64,000 nucleotides of DNA from Anarhynchus alexandrinus (GCA_008711295.1 VUYV01000046.1:3524418-3588417), one strand, 5' to 3'; shown: positions 13,600 to 25,500, counted from the first letter of the stretch. The notes: generated by a model from the sequence alone, not told the origin. Translations and numbers: made by a program.

Positions 13600-14131
13600 C
13601 TCCTCTGCTTGGTGTGACCTTTGCCTCCAGTGTTTGCTTTTACACTTAGTAATGAGCAAACTGCAATTAGAGTTGGTTCAAATGAGAGTTAGAATGACCA
13701 TTTAAACTTTTCAGAACCAAGAAAAAAACCTCAGGACATACCTCTCTACACACAGGTGAATACACTGTAGAAATACACATTCAATAGCAAGTCTCACAGC
13801 AACATACTTAATATGATAGGTGGGAAACAGAACAGAAGTGAGCTGAGGGTGAAAAGCAATTGGCTTTGGTTGTCACTGGAAGATCTGTTAAATATTCCCA
13901 GCTAAAATACTTTCACCCCCCGGTCCAGCTCAGTGTCCAAATGAGGCACCATTCATCTCATTGCCTTTTAGTAGCCAATTTCCAAATATGAAACTGAAGT
14001 TTGTGGAATCAACCATTGCAAACCAGAAACAAGAGAAACTTTGTTTAGACACCTGCACGTGAGAAACTTATGCCTCCTTTCACCACTTCTTATGGCCTGT
14101 TCAACTCTGAATCAGAGGATCTCATATAAAA

Positions 14132-16465
14132 TTTAATGACTTTTAATTAACCTATTTAAATTAACTTATTTAAATGTCTTTCCTTCATTTGTATTCATTA
14201 TTTTACGTCCACCATTTAGGGGAGCACTCCATCTCATCCTCCAAGCCAGGGATGACTGTCTCTTGTCCTGTTCATGAGACACAACCCTTCTCTCATGTCA
14301 GGTACCTATTCCACATTGTGGAAATACTTCCAATATACCCCTGTCCTTACTTTGAAAAAGTAAGGCTGCCATGATGAAAGGGGCTATGGAGATTACAGAG
14401 CAGGAAAGAGAATCTCGTATGCACACATAGCTTTGGTGTGAAGAGCTTTTTTTCGGTGAGCTGCATGTAAACAGACTGTCCCAAGGGTCTGGGAAATTAG
14501 CATCCTTGTATATTGGAGGAGAATTTCCTAAGTTGGCTTGGCCAATACTGAAAAACAGAAAGAGCTCAGGACTGGATTTTTCTCTGCAACAGGAAAGAAC
14601 AACCTTGCCTTCCACACATGGCTAAACTGGAATGAGTTATCTGAGTCAAGGTCACTTCTTCATCATCCTCATTCTGTGTTATATGAAATGGCCAAGATGG
14701 TGCATCTTCCCTCTTGAGAAAATAGATATTTGGTGTTTGGTTTTGAGTGTTTTTTTAACATCTCAATTGCATCATAGATTACTTGCTTATTAGCTAATTT
14801 TACCAAAGAACTTAGGCCAGATCTTCTTCTGGTATAAACTGTGGAAGTCAGCTGAAAAAATACAGTAGGAATAAACACAAACACAAATTAAATATAACTC
14901 ATCCCAAGAACAGGCAAGAAGAGCACATCTGGTAGAATCTTAAGGCCGTTTTTTTTTTTTCAATTTCAAATACAAATGACCTGCAGTACACTGAAATTTA
15001 ATTGCAAACATTTAGTCTGATTTAGTAAGCCTGAAAGTCTGTCTCTTCTAGAAGAGCTCACTAAATTATTTTTCTGAGTAGGGGGAGGTGAAAAGAACTA
15101 GTCCTCTGCAGGGATATAATAATTTAAGGATGCGTCCCTACCAATATCCAAACCATGGCTCCTTAATCTGCAGATGTCTGAAAAAGATTTTTAAATAAGG
15201 CAGAAGATTAGGAGCTCTTTACTCCCAGGGAATATCACATGCTTGAAGAACAGCAATTGCTTTGTCTTCTGCTGAAATGCAGCTATCTCTGGGGTAGAGA
15301 GAAGCAGCTGTGTAACACCACACAGCGATGCCGCACAGGAACTTGACAGGAAAGGAAAAATCACACGTGAAAGCACAGTGGCATCAGGAACTCTGCTAGA
15401 CAAACTGTGCAGTCATTACCCACTCAGATTATTGGGACAGAGATGGGAATTAGGTTTCCTATACCACAGGGCCTTTAAACAGCCCTGTGTGGCAAAGCTT
15501 GAAGTTTGATATCTTATTCGAAGCCTGGCAACCACCACCTTATAGGGCCCTTTGCTCTGATACTGCTGCTGCGAGTGCTGTTCTAGTGTCATCGCTGCAG
15601 ATACATTTTCATTGAGGAGCAACTGAGTTTGCTGGTGCTAAAAACTTGGGCTGCTTCCAGAAAGGGGAAGGAAAAAAAAAAAAGAGAGAAAAAATATCCT
15701 AAAACAGGAAAGGCAGCAATCCAAGTATGAATAAAAAAGTTGTGCAACCCATGGAGTCAAGGGGACCTGAACTGAGATAATAAATATGTGATTGTGAATG
15801 TGATGAACGTTAGAAGGCTTAGCAACATGGTTCACTTGCTTCTCAAAGGGGGAAGTACAGGGTGAAAAATTAATGCAGTTGCTGGAAATCTAAGAGACAA
15901 ATAATCAGCTTCACCAAAGGCTTAGGAGGTGGTGATGGGTTTGCCCATAAAGGAATTTTGCTACACCTGATTAAAGAATTGGTAAATGTAAAAGGCATCC
16001 AAAGAAGGAATATCTAAGGAGCTCTTGTGAAGCTCATAAATCGCTGCTATAAACAGGAGGCTGGCAATCTGTTACTACCTTCCATAGGTTTTAAGTCATC
16101 AAAGAGATGCCTGTTTTGCACAGCTAGGCTTTGCACGACCTGCTTGGACGGTAGGAGTATGCCACCCCACCACTAACCCACGGGCCACTTCAGGAGAGTA
16201 AGAGGTGGGCTTTCATATGAAAAATTTAGGCTTAAGTGAAGGATTTAGACACAGCTAAAGTCCCACTGGAGGCCTGATCTATCCCAACACCACCACTACC
16301 ATCAGCGACAACATGGGAGCCAGACCTGCTCCTCTCATCCACCTTATATGGACCCAAGAGCTGGCAGCCCTCAGGCATTCACACCAGCCATTGCCAGCTT
16401 TCCATGGGAATTAATACTGAGATACCTTCATCAGACAGCACTACGTGAGATAGGAGTGGAGGACT
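14132..16465. other. Gene-free stretch
   Basis: Unique-looking intergenic DNA with an A/G-rich run at about 15666-15692. The 105-codon minus frame at 14298-14615 has no recognisable feature. Confidence 0.55.
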
Positions 16466-16610
16466 TCATAGAATCATAGAATCATAGAATGGTTTAGGTT
16501 GGAAAGGACCTTGAAGATCATCGAGTTCCAACCCCCCTGGTATAGGCAGGGACACCTCCCACTAGACCAGGTTGCCCAAGGCCACGTCCAGCCTGGCCTT
16601 GAACACCTCC
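16466..16610 (-). mobile_element. CR1 LINE 3' terminal fragment
   Basis: Read on plus, it begins with three copies of TCATAGAA-type octamer, then GGTTTAGGTTGGAAAGGACC, and ends at TGGCCTTGAACACCTCC. About 145 bp of CR1 3' end on the minus strand. A 10-bp tandem repeat (AAACTTATCC twice, 16615-16634) sits just past the truncation point. Confidence 0.93.
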
Positions 16611-17039
16611 AAACAAACTTATCCAAACTTATCCAAACAAACCTCACCTAGAGGTCAATACCCCTTACATTACTTTTTTTTCCAGTTTATTTAATCCCCA
16701 GAATATTATTGCAGCATAGCGTTATGCACAACCGTAGCAGTACCGTAGCAATAAAGTATCGATCCCGGAGCACAGCATGCTGGTAAGTAAAAAGAACCTG
16801 TGATCAGGAATAATTTCAGAGAGTTATTGCAGAGGTCGGAGAAATCACACGTGGCCCCTCAGGCAGTGCACTCGCAGGGCCGGCAGGAGACGGTTACACC
16901 AAAGGCCACGGGACTTCTGCTCCTGACTCTTTCTGCCATGTTGGAAATGGACAGAACTGTAGGTTACAAAATGAAAAATCACTGAAAAAGTGCTAATGAA
17001 AGATTGAGAGTACTGTAAATATGTTTAAGATGATGACAC
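16611..17039. other. Gene-free stretch between CR1 and the LTR-like block
   Basis: No gene seen. A sharp rise in GC content at about 17040 marks the entry into the LTR-like region. Confidence 0.55.
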
Positions 17040-17109
17040 AGGGTGCCCATGCCCAGGTGCTTGTAGGGGGCTGCGGGGCGGCCTGTGTGCGGAGGTGCCG
17101 GGGCTGCCC

Positions 17110-17521
17110 CGTGGCGGACACAGGCGGTGCCAGCCGGTGCCAGCCGGCTCCAACGGCCCCACCGCAGGACACAGCTGAGCCCCTCAGCCAAGCTGGGGGC
17201 GCCCAGCGGGGGGAAAAGAGGTTTGCGGCAGGGCCGAAGGCGGCCCAGGCAGAGGAGGAGGAAGCCCAGGAGGGAGCAGCAGCAGAGGGAGCCCGAGGGC
17301 GGAGGAGGAGGAGGGCAGGAGGTGCTGCAGGCCCGGAGCAGGGATCCCCTGCAGCCCTGCAGAGACCCCGCTGGAGCAGAGACCCAGCCTGCAGCCCGGG
17401 GAGGGCCCCAGGCCGCAGCGGGGGGATATTTCCTGCAGGAGCTGCGGCCGTGGAGAGCCCCGGCGGGAGCAGGTTGTCCCTGAAGGACTGCAGCCCGGGG
17501 CAGGGCCCGCGCTGGAGCAGG
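17110..17521 (+). mobile_element. LTR-like unit A (GC-rich, truncated)
   Basis: Very GC-rich sequence resembling a bird endogenous-retrovirus LTR. GAGCCCCTCAGCCAAGCTGG (about 17177) parallels GAGCCCATCAGCGACAGTGA in unit B, and GGAGGTGCTGCAGGCCCGGA (17318) parallels GGAGGTGCTCCAGGTGCTGG (17703). It has no TATA-like box and lacks the AT-rich poly(A) part; it stops at the N at 17522. The open frames here (such as 17021-17554) are not credible genes: they are low-complexity and have no domain. GC-rich sequence extends left to about 17040. Confidence 0.6.
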
Positions 17522-17522
17522 N
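17522..17522. other. Single-base assembly gap between LTR-like units
   Basis: One N inside the GC-rich LTR-like tract, between GGAGCAGG and AGGAGCGG. Confidence 0.98.
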
Positions 17523-17603
17523 AGGAGCGGCCCAGAGGGGCTGCCAGGGACTGACCGCAAGGCCGAGCCCATCAGCGACAGTGATAGCACCTCTGTGATA
17601 ACA

Positions 17604-17611
17604 TATTTAAG
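17604..17611 (+). promoter_or_regulatory. TATA-like box of LTR-like unit B
   Basis: TATTTAAG lies in the sequence ATAACATATTTAAGAAAGGG, about 530 bp upstream of the AATAAA of the same unit. It is predicted from position and sequence only. Confidence 0.4.
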
Positions 17612-18138
17612 AAAGGGAAAAAACTGCTGCACAGCAGCTAGGAGAGAAGGGTGAGAAAATGAGATGTCCTGTAGACACCAAGGTCAGTGAAGAAGGAGGG
17701 GAGGAGGTGCTCCAGGTGCTGGATCAGAGATTCCCCTGCAGCCTGTGGTGAAGACCATGGTTGTCTACCTGCAGCTCATGGAAGTCCGCGGTGGAGTAGA
17801 TATCCACCCTGCAGCCTGTGGAGGACCCCATGACAGAGCAGGTGGATATTCACAGGGTCACAGCTTCCTTCAGAGAAGGACTGTTTCCCGTAGGAGGGAC
17901 CCCACGCTGGAGCAGGGGAAGAGTGTGAGGAGTCCTCCCCCTGAGGACGAAGGAGCGGCAGAGACAACGTGTGATGAACTGACCACAATTCCCATTCCCC
18001 ATCTCCCTGCACCACCCAGAGGGAGGAGGTAAGAGAAAACTGGGAGTGAAGTTGAGCCTGGGAAGAGGGGAGGGGTGGGGGGAAGGTGTTTTTAGATTTA
18101 TTCTTTTTTCTTATTATCCTACTCTGATTTTTCTTGGC

Positions 18139-18144
18139 AATAAA
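18139..18144 (+). terminator. Poly(A) signal of LTR-like unit B
   Basis: AATAAA in TTGGCAATAAATTAAATTAA, followed within about 40 bp by a T/G-rich stretch (GTCTGTTTTTCTTGTGG). Confidence 0.5.
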
Positions 18145-18198
18145 TTAAATTAATTTCCCCAAGTTAAGTCTGTTTTTCTTGTGGTAGTAATTGCTGAG

Positions 18199-18362
18199 TG
18201 ATCTCCCTGTCCTCATCTCAACACCCAAGCCTTTCCTCATATTTTCTCCCCCTGTCCAGTTGAAGAGGGTCAGTGATAGAGCAGCTTTGGTGGGCACCTG
18301 GTGGCCAGCAAAGGTCACCCACCACAGTGATCTCCCTGTCTTTATCTTGACCCACCAGCTTA
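18199..18362 (+). repeat. Partial direct repeat at the end of LTR-like unit B
   Basis: GTGATCTCCCTGTCCTCATC (18199) recurs as GTGATCTCCCTGTCTTTATC (18327) about 128 bp later, each followed by ACCCA-type sequence. The second copy lies beyond the expected LTR end. Confidence 0.75.
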
Positions 18363-19946
18363 AGAGATCTGCTTTTTTGCTTTTTTTTGGATAAATATAG
18401 CAGCCCTGCTTTGCAAATATGACCCCAATGGCAAAATTTTGAACTCTATTTTTTTCAAGACTAGTGACCTGTACTTGGGCGACTAGCTGCCTAAATCAAA
18501 GCTTTAAATCTTTTTAACGCTTGCTCCATCCTAATCAAATTGTAATGTGTTATGGCCATGTACTTAAAATTCTGACTATTGTTCTTTTGAAAGACACAGA
18601 TGGATCAGGAGGCCCGTCCTAAAATATAGCTGAGGCTTTTTAAATTTTAAAGCCTCTTACACAGAGGCTAATGGGAACAATACATCCACAGATACATGAA
18701 CTAATGCAGTGCTGTGTTCTTCCCACTACATGTGAAATGCTGCAGGTGCTCAAAAGAAAGTAAATAATAAATTGTGGTTCGCTAGTTTTTTGTGTTTTGT
18801 ATTTTCTTTAATACTAAGAAACTCTTTGAAAAATAAATGCCTGCATATAATTGAAAATGTTGCCTGCTCTCTAGATGTGCCTGTAGTAGAACAAAAGATC
18901 TGCAGGGATGATTAATAAGTAGCACTGTTTCTCTAGCACTATCTGATTAACAGCATTCCCATTTACACAATCCGCCACTTGAATTAGCAGAACAGGGTAT
19001 CGTCAGTGAATGACAATAGTGGGTCTGGTGGTAGAGTAGCATAAGGAAGTCAACTCTTTCCTGCTAACATATGCTGATCATTGGGAACTTATTTATAATC
19101 AGCTCACTTACAGTCTGTGTTTGCACAAGAGAGAAGACAGAGGAGGGAGCACAGACTTCATCTTTATTGTGTTTATTCAGTACTAAATTAATTCTATTAC
19201 TATATTAACAACTGCAATTATTTCAAAAGCCGTTCATGTGGGTCAGTGAGGAGGTGTCAGCCAACCTCAGGCAACCAAATGTGGCTTCTGGCATAGGAGA
19301 GGAGTGCTCTCATGTTCCTCAGGTTAGCCAAATCATACTTGGCACACCTGTCTCTCCCTTCCTTCAATGGCTTTCTGTCATTGCTGTCTACAAAGGAACC
19401 TACCACAACTACAGTCCAGACTTAAAATCACATTATGTGGGTCCAATATACCTGAAACACTTAAGCCTTGTTATACAGTGGAGAGATTTACACTCCCTGC
19501 TGCTGTAAGCACCTTTGAAAAGCCTGCAGATGCTTACAGCATCCTTTGACTGCACTGAACAAAACCGTTGTAATGGTCCCAAGGCCTGTTGGCTGAGGGA
19601 GAAAAAAAGATGTATAAACATCTTTCTTTTACAACGACTGACTTGAGAAGAAAAAATAACAACAAGTAAGCATGTAGTATATTTTTAACCTCCTTTTCAT
19701 GCATTTTTACAGAAGGGAAAGGAGGAAGGACCTCTATAGTTTTAGGTTCCTCTCAACTACCTTCAGCTGGGTAACTGCTGAGTAACTAGTCCAGTGTACT
19801 AGGTAATGAAGAACAGAGGAAGATTTGGGGAAAGATTCATCCCATTCCCCCTCCCCCCCAACATAGATAAAATTAAATACAAAGCAAAAGAATGATGTTC
19901 TTGATGCCTGGATGTCATGTTCACTGTCAAGAATGAGAACCTGTGA
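18363..19946. other. Gene-free stretch
   Basis: AT-rich intergenic DNA with no repeat or exon that I can support. The 90-codon frame at 19236-19508 is not protein-like. Confidence 0.55.
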
Positions 19947-20385
19947 AATTACAGGCTGGCTGGCCTAACCTTGGTCTCCAAGAAGGTTATGGAGCAAATC
20001 CACCCAGAAGCACAGTTCCATGCATGTGAAGGACAAGAAGGTAACTAGGAACAGCCAACATGAATTTACCAAGGGCAAATCATGCCTGACCAACCTGGTT
20101 GCCTTCTGTGGTGACTGGCTTGGTAGAACTAGGGAGAATGGTCAATGTCATGTACTTTGACAAGCGTAGCAAACTTACAGTTAATCTGGAGATACAAAGA
20201 GTGGTTGGATGGACTCCATGAGGACTAGAAAACTAGGCTGTATTGAAAAAAATAGGTGGACTGTAAGGGTGATAGTCACTGGTTTCAGGATTTGGTGGGA
20301 GCCAGTTCCTTGCAACATGCCTCAGGGATCTGTACTGGAGCCAATACTGGACAACAGGATGGAGTGCACCATATGTACACCTGTC
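19947..20385 (+). mobile_element. Decayed CR1 ORF2 (reverse transcriptase) fragment
   Basis: Eroded CR1 pol sequence is recognisable from ACAGGCTGGCTGGCCTAACC (the YRPVSLT segment), CATGAATTTACCAAGGGCAA (HxFTKGKSCLTNLV) and CCTCAGGGATCTGTACTGG (the PQGSVL motif). Frames are broken, so it is non-functional. Ends are approximate. Confidence 0.75.
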
Positions 20386-20493
20386 TAGATCAGTTGGGGG
20401 GGGAAGGAGGAAGGGGGATGGGGACACAGATAATACATTGCAGGACAGGTCTTCTATTCAGGTAGACCTCCATTACACTGATATTACTGTGTT

Positions 20494-20597
20494 ACAGAAT
20501 CACAGAAAGGTTGAGGTTGGAAGGGACCTCTCGAGGTCATCTCACCCACCCCCCCTGCTCAAGCAGGGCCACCTAGAGCAGGTTGCCCAGGACTATG
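20494..20597 (-). mobile_element. CR1 LINE 3' terminal fragment
   Basis: About 100 bp of CR1 3' end in minus orientation: CAGAATCACAGAAAGGTTGA, GGAAGGGACCTCTCGAGGTC and GGTTGCCCAGGACTATGTT. It has a different 3' end type from most others here (ACAGAATCACAGAA) and faces the opposite way to the pol fragment 110 bp to its left. Confidence 0.88.
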
Positions 20598-21691
20598 TTA
20601 ATAGAGAGACCTAGAGTTTAAGAGTTCTGTCAGCGTCCTGCTATTCTTACTTCTACTTTTTTTTGTTGTTTTCCCTCCCAGTTGATTTTCTTATGTCTTT
20701 TGAGTGGACATGCCAGCAGCACTAGGCATGTCCTAAGAGAATGTCATGCTTTAAAAATACACATCTTTTCAAAAAAAGGTTTTTTAAAAAAATATTTTAA
20801 AATGAAATAGTAACTCTGTTCCTAATACACGTTTTCCTGCAAACCAATGTTTTTCTGGGAAAATTCCAGTTTCTGAGGAATATCAAAATTCTACAAGTTC
20901 AGCAGAAATAAAAAGCCTCATTGGAACAGTAGTATCCCCTGGAAAATTGCATCAATGATAAATTTTAAGCTTGTTTTGGCTCTTTTTCTGTGTAGTGCAA
21001 AATGATCTACAAGCAGCACCTCTTCCTTAACACAACAACGTTTGAAAGTTAGTGAATTCCTTAAATGTTAAGAAGTGTGGACGTATTAAGTCTTAGATTT
21101 CCATTAGCAGAAGTGCTGTATATTTTCTGTTTCCTAGCTAAAAGATTCCCTGCACACATTCCAAAGGAGAGCTAATCTTACTTATGCAGCTGTGGATAAC
21201 TGGATAAGTACACTGGAGATTTTTATTTTCCTTCTGTGCAGCATCTAACGGTTATTAGTGGGGGCTGGATACCAGTATTCTAGACACTATGCTGAAATAG
21301 GAAATCTTTTACTTCCTAATATTCTAACTATTTATGCATAGAAAATCAACTGCATTTTCTATTCTTTAGACTTTCCTTCAAGCCAATCCCATTTAAAACT
21401 TTACTTGAAGCAGCAACTAACATTTGTAACGTAACCATAAATTCCCTTTTGTACAAGTCCTCTCAGCCAACATTGTCGTTAATCCTTAGATTTAAGATGC
21501 TTACAAACAAACAAACCATGTGGCCACATTTAACAGAAAGCTCTGGAAACAAACATTGAGTATGAAAATATCCTGATAAATACAAATGATATAAGGCGGC
21601 TAAGTCACAGAAACGTTTGGAGCAGAAGCTGTCAAAAGACGGTCTGCCTTTTCTGCTTACAACAAGCAGAGCATAAAACTTTGGCTGAAAG

Positions 21692-21728
21692 AAGGAAGGA
21701 CAGAGAGAAGGACAGAGAGAAGGACAGA
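21692..21728 (+). repeat. 12-bp tandem repeat
   Basis: About three copies of GAAGGACAGAGA in a row. Part of it translates to a KDRE repeat, but the frame has no other protein-like character. Confidence 0.85.
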
Positions 21729-22522
21729 CATCGGGTAACTAACATGGTTACACACACGTCCCCTCACCTACTCCTACCTATTTGGATTCGTCTTCTCTAT
21801 ACTGTGTGGCAAACCACATCTCCTACACACATTGGTACGAGAGCCATCTTCAATGATTTTCTCCAAGTATCTATTTATGTCCAGACCCCATCAAGTTTTG
21901 CTGTTTTCAAGCTATCAACAAAGCTGGATTTGGAACAGAAATATGATTCTTCGTGCTTCACTTCAGACATCTAAGGTTTAAACATCCAAATAATTTTTAT
22001 CACCCATACAAGTCAAGAAGGGGGAAGAGCCAGGTGCTTTCAGAGGGTGAATCACCTGATGTCAATGTACTTCTGTCTCAAAAAGATGAGTTACCCTTTC
22101 AGCTTGTTTCTCTTGGTTGGCTATAAGGGGACCCCAAGCAACCACTCCGGAGTTTGTCATCCGAGTTGTAGATACATAAATCAGAACTGAAAAATCCAGC
22201 CTGTTTCTTGTCTTTAACAAAATTTAGAGACTTCTCTTAAGTTAATAAGTAGATGCTGTTTTTCAAAAAGCATGATTTGCAAGTTAACCACAGCAATATA
22301 CAGGATTTCTAAATGTTGCTTGCATGAGGAACAAGAGTTGTGTTGGTATGTTAGTATCAGTAAATGTCCACTTGCCATCACTTTCACTGTTTGTAAAGGC
22401 AGTAAGACATGCATAATAATTACATAATATATATACAGAAATGGAGAACTCATCCTTGTTAATAAGGATGCATTTTGATCATCTCAACCCTCAGAAATGT
22501 CCTCTATTAGCCTGCAAATCAA

Positions 22523-22537
22523 GGGGGGGGGGGGGGN
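22523..22537 (+). other. G homopolymer ending in a one-base gap
   Basis: Fourteen G followed by N. The run is a likely sequencing stop; its true length and the bases after it are uncertain. Confidence 0.97.
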
Positions 22538-25500
22538 ATTATACAACAATCACGAATCCACGACTTTCAAGTTCAAACACGGTTATTAGATCATTCAATC
22601 TGGTCTGCTACGTAGGAAAACCAACAGAAGTTCATTCTTCTGTATGTAGCTTGCTGCTGTGGTTAATCACTCTCATTTGAACCTAATTTCTCATTTAAAA
22701 CTGCAGGGCTTTTACACTCAGCATTAGTTCTTACTTTTTTCCACTACTAGATTAGAGTCATTTAGTACTTGTTATTTTCTCCCTGTGAAAGCAATTATAA
22801 ACGATAATCAAGCTTTTTAAGTCTCTCGCAGTAAGATATCATCTTCTGTCCTTTGAATTATTCTCCTGAAAGGCCCTTACCAAATACATTTAATTATGTA
22901 CACATGCATAGAAATCTTATTCAGGAGTACACAAAGTGACCTTTCAAAGGTGTATTGATTGTGGCATTTACAAAAATTATCTGCTTATACCTTTGAAGGA
23001 TATCACCAAAAATTAATGAGGCTGTTCCTACAGTGCGAGGGGTTCCAGTGCCAGTCTAGCTGGATACAGGTAGAAAACAAAAATAGTAGTTATCATAGAC
23101 CATGCCTGTGACCTACGTTTCTCTTACCCTCTGACCTAGGTTGCATCACTTCAACTTCCTAAGATCAGAATTTAGACATTCCTTGTCTAAATGAAGACTG
23201 AACTCAGGGAATAATTCTTGGAATAGTCTATGACAGAAAAATGACATTTTAAAGATTAGCAGCTATTGTACAGCTTCCCATACTAGCTCAGGGAAGACAT
23301 GCTCTGGAGCATGGAGGTTTTTCCCTTCCAGTCCAGAATTTGAAATCCAAAATGGCTTTGAGATGGCTTTTTAACAACCTATCTTCCCCACCACCATGCA
23401 GTTTCCTGTTGTATAGTATGTTTTTATTATTTTTTCCATTTTCATTTCCTCAAAGCTGTAATGAGCATAATAAAAAAAGTAAATTCAACTCATGATCACT
23501 ACCGTAAAACATACCACAAAACTTCACCACAATGCCTTATGCATTTATTCCACAGATCTTTCAAGAGGAGAAACTGCCTGAAGATCATCTCTGCTTTCTT
23601 GATTTATACTTCCTTAGTTCTGTCAGTCTTAGAGGGACACTATTTCTGATGAAACAATAATATGGTCTTAAAGTGAATAATGAAAAACACACACACGCAC
23701 TTGTCATTAATATGCTGTATGAGAAAATCATCACTGGAATATTTTAAATATCTAAGGGAATTTTCTGTTCAAACCATTTCAAGTTAGAGCCTCAAGTGCT
23801 GTAAAAAAGTGAAATTTATACTAAACAGAACAAGGTTAATTTTTAGATGTGGATCAGCATTAGATGATTTCCAATATGCACGTAGGCAGCATTAACTGTA
23901 GTTTATACTTAGTCTTCTCATTTGCTTTCAAGCCTGTAATTAACTATCCTGAAAGGTCTACTGAATTTTTAAAACAGTAAGTATTTAAATTGTGATATGA
24001 ACATTGCAAAATGATTTAGCCCAAAGTCCGTGAACGCATGTTCAGCAGTGTAATTCTGTAGCAGTCTTACTACCTGGGCCAAGAGCATCTTCATCCATGG
24101 CTTTTTCAACTAGTAATTATGTTTTCAGGAGAATGGACTTAGAGACAAATGTATTTTTTCCTTTTTTTTTAATATATCCTTAATAAGAGTAGTGAATTCT
24201 GTGAGATGGAGTCTGCACATTTTCTCTCAGTAAGAAACACACAAGAAACAGTTACCTTCACATTAGGAAACCCCAACTCTTAATAGAAGAAAGAAGAAAC
24301 AAGTAAATTTACAAATGAATAAAAAGTGAGTTTCATCCTCATGAGACTTTTAGGGCATCAGGATCTTTTGCAAACAGATAACAGCGACAGCACAAGTTGT
24401 GACTTAATCTTTTGCCATAGAAGACAACGAACTATTGAGTTCATCGGTTGCTGCTTGAGTAAGCATTTGGAACCATTCACTATGTTTTGCATAAAAGGGA
24501 GGAGAAAAAAAATCAGTCTATGGAGGTCAGTAAAAAAAAAAATCAACTTCTCTTTATCTTCACAAAGGGGCCAGCATTTCACTTCAGGTGAAAACTTACT
24601 TTCTTGATTCTAAATTTCAGCAAAAATATAAAGATAAGCTCATTTAAGCTATTTTATACCAAAGGGTTCCAGGCATAAAGAACTGGTTAAGTGTTTAGCT
24701 TTGCAAAACCAGAAGCTCACCTCCAAGGACTGATTTACATTTGATTTCTCTCAGGGTAATAAGAGCAGAACCTTCTTTAGTCAGGAATTCTAGCTCAGTA
24801 GCTTTCCATCTTGAAAGAGTATGAGTTATTTTGATAACTGGATATAACGATTCCTGAGAAATTTTGTCATAAATCTTTATTAAATCTAAATTATTTTAAT
24901 TTCATAATTTTCAAGTACAGCTTTGACTGAAAAGGGGAAGTTTCCATTAAGCCTGTTCCCTAATTTGCTATTTTTAGGAATGCAGACATTTCATACTTTC
25001 TTAATACTTTCCCAGTGAGGAACCTAAAAAAGAACTACGCAGCAAAGCAGCTTTATTTCTGCCCTCGGCTACAGTTTCTAAGCATTTTTAAAATCCAAGT
25101 TTGCCAGAGATGTTCTCTTCACTCACAGTCGTAGAGAAAGCCTGCCTGAAGACAAGGGTCAATGCGCTGCAAACACATTGAAGGATCCGAGGCTGCACAA
25201 ACATTTATCATCTTTGCAGTATGTGCTTTAAACACTAAATACCTTCAATAATTTCCATTACCAAAGGGGTTTTTCTCCCTGTTAAACAAATGCAGCTGTC
25301 TTGGACAAATTTGCTGAGCTTGTGAAAAGAATTCTCAGCCCCTTCATCCAATTAATCTTTTTCATAAACTTAAAGTCAAAGATATTCTGATTCTTGGCGT
25401 GCATTTACTCAGCTGCCACAGTACTGAGGTTCTTGGACACTGGGAACCTGGAAATTCTACTTTAAGTTGGGCCTTTTAGCACACAATTGTGAACCTGCTA

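Larger units (their letters stand above)
9191..14131. repeat. Right copy of the 4.95-kb direct duplication
   Basis: This is the second copy, directly abutting the single N at 9190. It is followed by unique sequence from 14132 (TTTAATGACTTTT), whereas the left copy is preceded by unique sequence ending at 4236. It carries its own N at 13599, where about 17 bases present in the left copy are missing and three extra bases (TGC) appear just before. About a dozen substitutions cluster at 13250-13510; elsewhere only a handful of differences are visible. Confidence 0.97.
17523..18362 (+). mobile_element. LTR-like unit B with promoter and poly(A) signals
   Basis: This unit runs from a GC-rich 5' part with CATCAGCGACAGTGATAGC through a TATA-like TATTTAAG (17604-17611), repeated CTGCAGCC...GGAGCAG modules and an AT-rich segment with AATAAA (18139-18144) to ACCCACCACA (about 18317-18326). 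This order (U3-type promoter, poly(A) signal, short terminal part) is what an LTR should show, and I recognise the wording as a common bird repeat usually placed among ERV LTRs, but I cannot name the family or prove the ends. No gag, pol or env sequence adjoins it. The last 36 bases repeat an earlier segment. Confidence 0.65.

Noticed and set aside
17021..17632. Long open frames on both strands (177 and 217 codons)
   Set aside because: They exist because the sequence is very rich in GC and has few stops. The translations are low-complexity, include an N and belong to an LTR-like repeat.
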